A stretch of DNA of 64,000 nt from Pseudonocardia acidicola (GTDB lineage Bacteria; Actinomycetota; Actinomycetes; Mycobacteriales; Pseudonocardiaceae): positions 19,568 to 83,567 of the forward strand of contig NZ_JAAXLA010000025.1 in NCBI RefSeq assembly GCF_012911935.1. The letters run 5' to 3'. How positions within the stretch are numbered: the stretch's first letter is position 1; every line of letters starts with the position of its first letter. The notes beneath the pieces were generated by a model. The model was given only the letters and a program-made list of their open reading frames with translations, searched no databases and was not told the origin of the DNA. This document shows positions 24,450 through 32,776 of this stretch, one piece after another. A program made the translations under genes and the position numbers.

Positions 24450-25543
24450 GCACGCCCGAGTCCGCAACGGAGCTCCCGGAGCCCCCCGACCCCGACGGCG
24501 GCGTCCCGGCCCACCGCGGTGACCCGCTCGCCGAACAGCGGGCGATGGCCCGGTCCGCCGCCGTGGTCGACCGCAGCCACCGCGGTGTCATCGCGGTCCC
24601 CGGCGAGGACCGGTTGAGCTGGCTGCACCTGCTGCTCACCCAGCACGTCAGCGAGCTGCCGGCCGACTCCGGCACCGAGGCGCTGGTGCTGGACGCCAAC
24701 GGCCGGGTGCTGCACCACATGGTGGTCTCGCACACCGACGACACGGTCTGGCTGGACACCGAGCCCGGCGAGGTGCCGCCGCTGCTCGACTACCTGCAGA
24801 AGATGACGTTCTGGTCCAAGGTCCAGCCGCGCGACGCGACCGATGAGCTGGCCGTACTCAGCGTCGTCGGGCCGCAGACGCCCGCGGTGCTGCAGGCCGC
24901 CGGGGTCATCCCGCCGGAGGGGCCCTACGCGTCCGCGGCGCTGCCCGGCGGCGGCGTGGTCCGGCGGATGCCGTGGCCGGGGGTGGACGCCGCCGACCTG
25001 CTTGTCCCGCGCGGCGAGCGCGACGCCTGGTGGCAGCGGCTGACCGCGGCCGGGGCGCGCGGCGCCGGCACGATGGCGTTCGAGGCGCTGCGGGTGGAGT
25101 CCGTGCGGCCGCGGCTGGCCCTCGACACCGACGACCGGACCATCCCGCACGAGGTGGGCTGGATCGGGTCGGCGGTGCATCTGACGAAGGGCTGCTACCG
25201 CGGCCAGGAGACGGTCGCACGAGTCGCGAACCTCGGCCGCCCGCCGCGCCGACTGGTGCTGCTGCACCTCGACGCGGGCGACGAGGAGCTCCCCCGTCCC
25301 GGGGATCCGGTGCTGCGCGACGGCCGCGCGGTCGGCCGCGTCGGCACGGTGACGCTGCACCACGAGCTGGGCCCGGTGGCGCTCGCTCTGCTGAAGCGCT
25401 CGGTGCCGGTCGACGCGGAGCTGGTGGCCGGCACCGGGGACCGGGCCGCGCCGGCCGCGATCGATCCCGACTCCGTCCCGGCCGAGGACACCGCGCCGCC
25501 GCCCGGGCGCGCCGCCCAGATGCGCGGGGGTCTGCGGGGCTGA
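24446..25543 (+). CDS. YgfZ/GcvT-like folate-binding Fe-S maintenance protein
   Basis: A 365-residue protein of the YgfZ family with the hallmark KGCYRGQETVAR near residue 252 and an aminomethyltransferase-like fold (SWLHLLLTQHVSELP, HHELGPVALALLKR). YgfZ proteins bind tetrahydrofolate and help maintain Fe-S enzymes. Coupling to a Fur-type regulator (4-nt overlap) would link this function to metal status. Its N-terminal ~35 residues are Pro/Glu-rich and probably disordered. Confidence 0.9.
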   Translation: MSTPESATELPEPPDPDGGVPAHRGDPLAEQRAMARSAAVVDRSHRGVIAVPGEDRLSWLHLLLTQHVSELPADSGTEALVLDANGRVLHHMVVSHTDDTVWLDTEPGEVPPLLDYLQKMTFWSKVQPRDATDELAVLSVVGPQTPAVLQAAGVIPPEGPYASAALPGGGVVRRMPWPGVDAADLLVPRGERDAWWQRLTAAGARGAGTMAFEALRVESVRPRLALDTDDRTIPHEVGWIGSAVHLTKGCYRGQETVARVANLGRPPRRLVLLHLDAGDEELPRPGDPVLRDGRAVGRVGTVTLHHELGPVALALLKRSVPVDAELVAGTGDRAAPAAIDPDSVPAEDTAPPPGRAAQMRGGLRG

Positions 25544-25679
25544 CCGGGCCGTACCGCCGTCCGCGCGGTCGCCTCCACGCCCCGCGGTGATCGCTGTTTC
25601 GCCGTGAGGAACCGCGCCGTGCACGGCAGCATCCTCCCGAGCAGCGACGACGCGCCGCCGTCTTGCATGGTGAGACAAA

Positions 25680-25710
25680 TTGCCCGAATACCGGGAACTC
25701 GGCCTACCCT
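25680..25710 (+). promoter_or_regulatory. promoter of the MFS gene (-35 TTGCCC, -10 TACCCT)
   Basis: TTGCCC (25680-25685) and TACCCT (25705-25710) are separated by 19 nt. The -10 ends 7 nt before GTG 25717, so the transcript is probably leaderless. Confidence 0.55.
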
Positions 25711-25716
25711 CGGGGC

Positions 25717-26952
25717 GTGGTCGAGACGAGCCGGTACCGATGGGTGGTGCTGGCGGTGGGCACGCTGGCCCAGGCCGCGACCGCGGCGTACTTCCTCGGA
25801 CTCGCCGCCGTCACCCCGGCCCTGCGCGAGCACTTCGGACTGAGCCTGGCCCAGGTCGGCGTGCTCCTCGGGGTCATCTCGGCGGGGATCGTCACCACCT
25901 TGTTCGCCTGGGGCAGCGCGGCGGACCGGTTCGGCGAGCGCGGCGTGATGGCGATCGGCCTGATCGGGGCCGCGGCCGCGCTCGGGACCACCGCACTCGT
26001 CGCCAGCCCGGTCGCGGCCGGTGCGCTCCTGATCGTGGCCGGCGCGTTCGGCGCGAGCGTGAACGCCGCCAGCGGCCGCGCGGTCCTCACCTGGTTCCCG
26101 GCCCGCCGCCGCGGACTCGCCATGGCGGTGCGGCAGACCTCGGTGCCCGTCGGCGCGGCCGTCGCGGCCGTGGCGCTGCCGGCGATCGCCGACGGGGAGG
26201 GCGGCGTTCCCGGGGTGTTCGCCGCGCTGGCCGCGGGCTGTCTGCTCGCCGCCGTCGCCGTCGCGGTGTGGGTGCGCGAGCCCCCGAACGCCCCGGACCG
26301 AGGCTCCCGGCCCGCCGCGAAGGCGCGGACCGTGCTGGCCGACCGCCGGCTGCAGCGGCTCAGCCTGGGCGGGGCGCTGCTCGTCGTCCCGCAGTTCCTC
26401 GGCTCGGTGTTCCTGGTCGAGGTGCTGCACACCGGGCACGGGATGTCGACGGCCGCCGCAGGCGCTCTGCTCGCCGCCATGCAGGTGCTGAGCGCCATGG
26501 GCCGACTCGGCAGCGGCGTGTGGTCGGACCGGGTGGACAGCAGACTGGGCCCGCTGCGGATCGTCGCGGTCGCGGTGACGATCGGGTTCGCGCTGTCGGC
26601 CGCCGCGTACGCCGGCCCGACCGGGCTCCTCGCGGCCGTGCTCGTGCCCGCGGCCGCGCTGGCCGTCAGCTGGAACGGGCTGGTGTTCACCGCGGCCGGG
26701 GAGCTCGCCCCGCCCGGGCGCGCCGCCACCGCCATGGCGGTGTCGAACACTGCCAACTACGTGGGTGCCGCGGTCACCCCGGCCCTGGGTGGCGTGATCG
26801 CCGACGCCGCGGGCTGGCCGGCGATGCTCGCCACCGGGGCCGTCGCCGCCGCGCTGGCCGTCCTGACCCTGCGAGGACTGCGCGACGGGGCGGATCAGCC
26901 TGCGCGCTGCTTGCCCGCGACCGCGCCCCAGAACACCCGCAACCGGTCGTAG
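25717..26952 (+). CDS. major facilitator superfamily transporter
   Basis: A 411-residue protein with about twelve membrane helices in two halves. The MFS motif A-like loop GSAADRFGERGVM follows the second helix, and a related loop SGVWSDRVDSRLG lies in the second half. The substrate is unknown; the fold is that of drug or metabolite exporters of the CynX/YcaD type. The last 58 nt overlap the convergent gene on the minus strand. GTG 25717 was chosen from the adjoining -10 box; an upstream frame to 25663 has no ribosome site. Confidence 0.85.
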   Translation: MVETSRYRWVVLAVGTLAQAATAAYFLGLAAVTPALREHFGLSLAQVGVLLGVISAGIVTTLFAWGSAADRFGERGVMAIGLIGAAAALGTTALVASPVAAGALLIVAGAFGASVNAASGRAVLTWFPARRRGLAMAVRQTSVPVGAAVAAVALPAIADGEGGVPGVFAALAAGCLLAAVAVAVWVREPPNAPDRGSRPAAKARTVLADRRLQRLSLGGALLVVPQFLGSVFLVEVLHTGHGMSTAAAGALLAAMQVLSAMGRLGSGVWSDRVDSRLGPLRIVAVAVTIGFALSAAAYAGPTGLLAAVLVPAAALAVSWNGLVFTAAGELAPPGRAATAMAVSNTANYVGAAVTPALGGVIADAAGWPAMLATGAVAAALAVLTLRGLRDGADQPARCLPATAPQNTRNRS

Positions 26953-27740
26953 CAGGCCCCGGCCGTCTTCTCGTCGCCGTCGCGCAATGCCCGCAGGGCC
27001 CGCTGCACCTCGGCCGCCGAGGTGTCGGCACGCAGCGCGTCGTCGTCGAGCAGGTCGACCAGGCCGCCGTAGTCGAGCTCGACCACCGAGTCCCGATCGA
27101 AGCGGTCGAGCCAGCGGGCGGTCTCGGCGAGCACCTCGGTGGGACCGACGTCGCCCAGCGCCTCACGCACGATCCGCTCGGCGGCCGCAGCCCGGCTCCG
27201 GGCCACCCTCATCGGCACCCGCCACGAGACCCGGCGGGGACGGCCGAGGTGCAACTGCCGCCCCTCGGGGTCGACGAGGGCGAACCACGGCAACGGAACC
27301 GTCCAGCTCGCCGTGACGACGTGTGCGGCGGCGTCGCCCAGCTCCACCATCGCCGCCTCGGCCCGCCGCCGCGCCGCAGCCTCCGGGACCGGCAGGGCAC
27401 TCGAGCGCAGCAGCGGTTCCTCCTCGGCCAGGAAACCCAGAACCGCCGCCGCCGCGCGCGGGCGGGTGTCGAGCGGACAGATCAGCGGCTCGCCGTCCAC
27501 CCCGTCCAGGACGAGCACGTCGACGGGCGGTGCGCCGGCCGGTCCACCGTCCGCCGGGTCACCCGGCAGCAACCGCTCGGCGATGTGTGCGCGCAGACAC
27601 AGCTCGCGTTCCAGGCGGCCCGCCCGCTCCGGCGGGACCGCGCCGCGGGCGAGTCCGGCCCGGACGGGCCCACCGGACGGCCCGGCGAAGACCCGCGACG
27701 GCTCGTACACCCGCAGGTAGGACAGGAACGGGGCCGGCAT
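26895..27740 (-). CDS. conserved hypothetical protein (SYLRVYEP-type)
   Basis: A 281-residue soluble protein starting MPAPFLSYLRVYEPSRVF, a start I associate with a conserved actinobacterial family next to DUF3073 genes; its function is not known. The middle contains TASWTVPLPWFALVDPEGRQ and WRVPMRVARSRAAAAERIVR; no catalytic motif is recognised. The frame continues 34 codons upstream, but the conserved start is at ATG 27740. Its 3' end overlaps the MFS gene in antiparallel for 58 nt. Confidence 0.75.
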   Translation of the reverse strand: MPAPFLSYLRVYEPSRVFAGPSGGPVRAGLARGAVPPERAGRLERELCLRAHIAERLLPGDPADGGPAGAPPVDVLVLDGVDGEPLICPLDTRPRAAAAVLGFLAEEEPLLRSSALPVPEAAARRRAEAAMVELGDAAAHVVTASWTVPLPWFALVDPEGRQLHLGRPRRVSWRVPMRVARSRAAAAERIVREALGDVGPTEVLAETARWLDRFDRDSVVELDYGGLVDLLDDDALRADTSAAEVQRALRALRDGDEKTAGACYDRLRVFWGAVAGKQRAG

Positions 27741-27830
27741 GGACAGGAATGATTCCAGCCCACAGGGCCGGCGTGACCGAATGAACGTCACACCATCGAT
27801 GCCACGTCGCACGCCTGGTGGTTCGCAAGG

Positions 27831-27836
27831 TACGGT
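27831..27836 (+). promoter_or_regulatory. -10 box of the DUF3073 gene
   Basis: TACGGT fits TANNNT. A ~70-nt untranslated leader containing a GC-rich inverted repeat (GGGGCCGCCG...CGGCCGCCCC) would precede the gene. Confidence 0.45.
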
Positions 27837-27915
27837 GGACACCAGGACATTGATGAGATGAATGGGGCCGCCGAATCATCCGGCCGCCCCTTCCCTGTTG
27901 TAAGGGGGACCAGCC

Positions 27916-28113
27916 ATGGGGCGCGGACGAGCCAAGGCCAAGCAGACCAAGGTGGCCCGAGAGCTCAAGTACAGCTCCCCCACGATGGATCTCGACGCGC
28001 TGCAGCGCGAGATCGGGAGTGGGAAGGCTGCTTCCGACGACGAGCAGGAGTACGACGACTACGCGGACTCGTACTCCTCCTACACCGACGACGAGGACGC
28101 GCGCCGGCGGTGA
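27916..28113 (+). CDS. DUF3073 protein
   Basis: A 65-residue highly charged protein. MGRGRAKAKQTKVARELKY is the invariant start of this actinobacterial family (M. tuberculosis Rv0810c), followed by an acidic Asp/Tyr-rich tail (EYDDYADSYSSY). It has a basic N-terminus and an acidic C-terminus with no known domain function. A GGGGGACC ribosome site precedes the ATG. Rv0810c also neighbours purM in mycobacteria. Confidence 0.93.
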   Translation: MGRGRAKAKQTKVARELKYSSPTMDLDALQREIGSGKAASDDEQEYDDYADSYSSYTDDEDARRR

Positions 28114-28156
28114 ACCGGTAGCGGGTCCTCCGGTCGGCCGATGGCGTTCCGCCGGG

Positions 28157-28918
28157 TCACCGCAGCAGCAGGTTGGCCATCGCAGCCACCCCTACCGCGG
28201 CGATCAACAGGCGGAACGCCATCGGCGGCAGCCGACGACTCAGCGCGGCGCCCACCCGTCCACCGACGGTCGCGCCCGCTGCGATGAGCAACGCCGCCGT
28301 CCAGGCGATCTGGTCGGCGAGCAGCGCGAAGACGATCCCGGCGGCGAGGTTGACGGTCAGCGCCATCGCGTTCTTCAGCGCGTTGATCCGCTGCAGGTCC
28401 TCGGGTAATGCCACTCCCATGAGGCCCAGCAGGATGACGCCCTGCGCTGCGCCGAAGTAGCCGCCGTAGACACCGGACGCGGTGACCCCGGCGGTGAGCC
28501 ACGGGCTGTCGCCGCCGCGTGGGGTCTCGGCCCGGCGGGCGGCCAGTCGGCGGGCGAGCAGCGGTTGCACCAGTACCAGCAGCACGGCGACGCCGATCAG
28601 CACCGGCACCACCGCGGCGAAGGTCTGCGCGGGCAGCAGCAGGAGCACGCCCGCCCCCACCAGGCCGCCGACCGCCGAAGCAGCGCACAGCCGCAGCACC
28701 CGTGCGCGTTGGCCGCGCAGTTCACGGCGGTAGCCGAACACCCCGGCGACCGAACCGGGTACCAGACCGATGTTGTTGGACACGTTGGCCAGCAGCGGCG
28801 GGTAGCCCACCGCGAGCAGCACCGGGAACGTGATCAACGTGCCCGAGCCGACCGCGGCGTTGACGGCGCCGGCCGCCATCCCCGCCAGCGCCACCAGTAG
28901 CGCCTGCCACGGCGTCAT
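28157..28918 (-). CDS. TauE/SafE family permease
   Basis: A 253-residue protein with about eight membrane helices and the duplicated family motifs: AAGAVNAAVGSGTLITFP near the start and GVYGGYFGAAQGVILL in the second half. These permeases transport sulfonates, sulfite or other organic anions. The substrate here is unknown. The gene converges on DUF3073 and is divergent from the NrtR/Nudix gene. Confidence 0.9.
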   Translation of the reverse strand: MTPWQALLVALAGMAAGAVNAAVGSGTLITFPVLLAVGYPPLLANVSNNIGLVPGSVAGVFGYRRELRGQRARVLRLCAASAVGGLVGAGVLLLLPAQTFAAVVPVLIGVAVLLVLVQPLLARRLAARRAETPRGGDSPWLTAGVTASGVYGGYFGAAQGVILLGLMGVALPEDLQRINALKNAMALTVNLAAGIVFALLADQIAWTAALLIAAGATVGGRVGAALSRRLPPMAFRLLIAAVGVAAMANLLLR

Positions 28919-29051
28919 TGCCGTCCTCCTGCCACGTTCGCCGACGCTAGCCGCCGAGGGCGCCGCGGTGGCGCCGGAGACGCCGACGTCACGTTCCCGC
29001 CCGCGCCCGGCCGACCCGCCCCGGTGATCAACAACGGCGGAGGTTGGGTAT

Positions 29052-29064
29052 CGTCAAGCTGACG
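29052..29064. promoter_or_regulatory. CGTCA-AGC-TGACG palindrome over the -10 of the Nudix/NrtR gene
   Basis: A perfect 5-bp inverted repeat with a 3-nt centre overlaps a TATCGT -10 box (29049-29054), ~40 nt upstream of the NrtR-like gene. Position and symmetry fit an autoregulatory operator. The regulator is inferred. Confidence 0.45.
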
Positions 29065-29089
29065 AAAACATGCTCCCGACCTCGTCAGG

Positions 29090-29842
29090 ATGATCTTCAT
29101 GCGCGGGAACCTGTTCGCCGTGGCCGTCGACCTCGTGATCCTCACGGTCCGCCGGGCGGAGTTGTGCGTCCTCCTGGGACAGCGCAACGTGACCCCACAC
29201 GCGGGGAGCTGGGCGCTGCCCGGCGGCTTCGTGCTCCCCCACGAGGACCTCGTGGACACCGCCGCCCGCCTGCTCACCGAACAGACCGGCGCCGAGGGCG
29301 GCACCGACCCCACAACGGCGGACGACGGGCACCTCGAGCAGCTCGCAAGCTACGCCGCCCCCGACCGGGACCCGCGCGGCCGGGTGCTCAGCGTCGGCTA
29401 CCTCGCGCTGCTGCCCGACCTCCCGGAGCCGGCCGCCGGGCCCGACGCCGAACGCCGGGCGTGGCACCCGGTGCAGCCACTGCTGCACCCCGGCTCGGGA
29501 GACCCGGCCCTTGCCTTCGACCACAACCGGATCCTCGCCGACGGCGTCGACCGGGCCCGCGCGAAGCTCGAGTACTCGACGCTGGCGGCGTCGTTCTGCC
29601 CGCCGCAGTTCACCGTGACCGACCTGCGACGGGTCTACGAGGCGGTGTGGCGCACCGAGATCGACCCGCGGAACTTCCAGCGCAAGGTGACCTCGGTCGA
29701 CGGGTTCCTGCTGCCCACCGCCACGATGGTCACCGGCGGCCGGGGACGGCCGGCGCAACTGTTCCGGCGCGGGCCGGCCACGACCCTGCATCCGCCGATG
29801 CTCCGCGAGACCAGCGGCTCGACCAGAGCTGCGGACAGGTAG
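29090..29842 (+). CDS. Nudix-domain regulator (NrtR-like) or Nudix hydrolase
   Basis: A 250-residue protein with an N-terminal Nudix fold (about 5-140) and a C-terminal winged-helix region (about 160-235: LEYSTLAASFCPPQFTVTDL, YEAVWRTEIDPRNFQRKV), the architecture of NrtR regulators of NAD metabolism. The Nudix box is degenerate: the R-E-x-x-E-E core reads RLLTEQTG, so hydrolysis is doubtful and ligand sensing (ADP-ribose in known NrtR proteins) is more likely. ATG 29099 is an alternative start with TCAGGA upstream. No NAD gene is adjacent, so the target is unknown. Confidence 0.8.
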   Translation: MIFMRGNLFAVAVDLVILTVRRAELCVLLGQRNVTPHAGSWALPGGFVLPHEDLVDTAARLLTEQTGAEGGTDPTTADDGHLEQLASYAAPDRDPRGRVLSVGYLALLPDLPEPAAGPDAERRAWHPVQPLLHPGSGDPALAFDHNRILADGVDRARAKLEYSTLAASFCPPQFTVTDLRRVYEAVWRTEIDPRNFQRKVTSVDGFLLPTATMVTGGRGRPAQLFRRGPATTLHPPMLRETSGSTRAADR

Positions 29843-29847
29843 CGAGG

Positions 29848-30963
<1,116 letters not shown>

Positions 30964-31059
30964 GGTGGGTCTCGCTCCCAGCTGGACGACGCGTCGCGGT
31001 GCGACGCCGGGCAGGTACTCGGGGGTCACGGGGCCTGGCACGCCCCACAGGAGGGCGGC

Positions 31060-32748
31060 TCAGGGACGACGCAGGGCGTCCGCGGCACCGTAGCCGACCG
31101 AGAGCGGCCCGGCATCGCCGGAAGCCGCGCCCGATACGTCCGGCACCGGCTCCTCGGCAGCGGGCCGCGCGGGAAGGGCGTCGCCGGACAGCTCCTCGAG
31201 CAGGTGCTTGCCCAGCCGCGCCTCCTCCGGCAACGGGATGGGGTACTCGCCGTCGAAGCACGCCGCGCACAACCGGCTGCGCGGCTGCTCGCTGGCGGCG
31301 ACGAGCCCGCCGAGGGACACGTATCCCAGCGAGTCGGCGCCGATCGAACGGCGCACCCCCTCGCTGTCCAGCGAACCGGCGACGAGCTCGGCACGGGTGG
31401 CGAAGTCGATCCCGTAGAAGCAGGGCCAGCGCACCGGCGGCGAGGCGATCCGCACGTGCACCTCGAGGGCGCCCGCCTCGCGCAGCATGCGGACCAGGGC
31501 GCGCTGGGTGTTGCCGCGGACGATCGAGTCGTCGACGACCACCAGCCGCTTGCCGCGGATGACGTCGCGCAGCGGGTTCAGCTTGAGCCGGATACCGAGC
31601 TGGCGGATGGTCTGGGACGGCTGGATGAAGGTCCGCCCGACGTAGGCGTTCTTGACCAGACCCTGGCCGTAGGGGATCCCGGAGCCCTGCGCGTAACCGA
31701 TCGCGGCCGGGGTGCCGGACTCGGGAACCGGGATGACCAGGTCGGCCTCGACCGGGTGCTCCTGCGCCAGCCGGCGGCCGATCTCCACCCGCGTGGCATG
31801 CACCGAGCGGCCGGAGATCGTGGTGTCGGGCCGGGCCAGGTAGACGTACTCGAACACGCAGCCCTTGGGATCGGGGGCCGCGAACCGGGAGCTGCGCAGC
31901 CCGTCGGCGTCGATGGCCAGCAGCTCGCCGGGCTCGACCTCGCGGACGACCGACGCGCCGACGATGTCCAGCGCCGCGGTCTCGCTGGCGACGACCCAGC
32001 CGCGATCCAGCCGGCCCAGCACCAGCGGCCGGACGCCCTTCGGGTCGCGCGCGGCGTACAGCGTCTCCTCGTCGGCGAAGACGAGCGAGAACGCGCCGCG
32101 CACCCGGGGCAGCAGCCGCATCGCGGCCTCCTCGACCCCGGTGTCGGCGGCGTTGGCCGCGAGCAGCTCGCAGATCAGGTCGGAGTCGGTGGTGGCCTGG
32201 GCGCGGGCGCCGGCCCGGGTGCCGTTGCCGTTGCCGTTGCCGTTCGCGGCCCGGGCGTTGACCTCGTCGCGCAGCTCGGCGGTGTTCACCAGGTTGCCGT
32301 TGTGGCCGAGCGCGATGCCGCTGCCGGTGGCCGTGGTCCGGAACGTCGGCTGGGCGTTCTCCCAGGTCGTCGAGCCGGTGGTGGAGTATCGGGTGTGCCC
32401 GACGGCCAGGTGCCCACGCAGCGACGACAGCGTCTGCTCGTCGAAGACCTGGCTGACGAGTCCGAGGTCCTTGAACACGACCATGCGGCGGCCGTCGGAC
32501 ACCGCGATCCCGGCGGCCTCCTGGCCCCGATGCTGCAGGGCGTACAGGCCGTAGTAGGTCAGCTTGGCGACGTCCTCACCGGGCGCCCAGACACCGAAGA
32601 CGCCACACTCCTCGCGCGGGGCCTCCTCCAGCGGAATCGGCTGGACGGACGGCGGTACGACGGGTGGTGCAGCGGGTTCGGTGAAGCCGCTCGATGCGGG
32701 GGTGCGGTCGGTCGGGTGCTCGTTCCGGGCGGAACTCAACGCACACAC
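31060..32748 (-). CDS. purF: amidophosphoribosyltransferase
   Basis: A 562-residue enzyme catalysing the first committed step of purine synthesis (PRPP plus glutamine to phosphoribosylamine). A propeptide of ~45 residues precedes the catalytic Cys in REECGVFGVW. The glutaminase domain shows HRGQEAAG, GHTRYSTTG and GHNGNLVN; the phosphoribosyltransferase domain has the PRPP motif LVVVDDSIVRGNT; the Fe-S cysteines appear near CFYGIDFAT and LCAACFDGEYPI. GTG 32748 has GAGGAG 3 nt upstream. An insert of four Asn-Gly pairs near residue 180 comes from a 6-nt repeat. Pairing with purM as in mycobacteria. Confidence 0.96.
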   Translation of the reverse strand: MCALSSARNEHPTDRTPASSGFTEPAAPPVVPPSVQPIPLEEAPREECGVFGVWAPGEDVAKLTYYGLYALQHRGQEAAGIAVSDGRRMVVFKDLGLVSQVFDEQTLSSLRGHLAVGHTRYSTTGSTTWENAQPTFRTTATGSGIALGHNGNLVNTAELRDEVNARAANGNGNGNGTRAGARAQATTDSDLICELLAANAADTGVEEAAMRLLPRVRGAFSLVFADEETLYAARDPKGVRPLVLGRLDRGWVVASETAALDIVGASVVREVEPGELLAIDADGLRSSRFAAPDPKGCVFEYVYLARPDTTISGRSVHATRVEIGRRLAQEHPVEADLVIPVPESGTPAAIGYAQGSGIPYGQGLVKNAYVGRTFIQPSQTIRQLGIRLKLNPLRDVIRGKRLVVVDDSIVRGNTQRALVRMLREAGALEVHVRIASPPVRWPCFYGIDFATRAELVAGSLDSEGVRRSIGADSLGYVSLGGLVAASEQPRSRLCAACFDGEYPIPLPEEARLGKHLLEELSGDALPARPAAEEPVPDVSGAASGDAGPLSVGYGAADALRRP

Positions 32749-32776
32749 GCTCCTCAACAGACGGCGGCGCTTTTCG

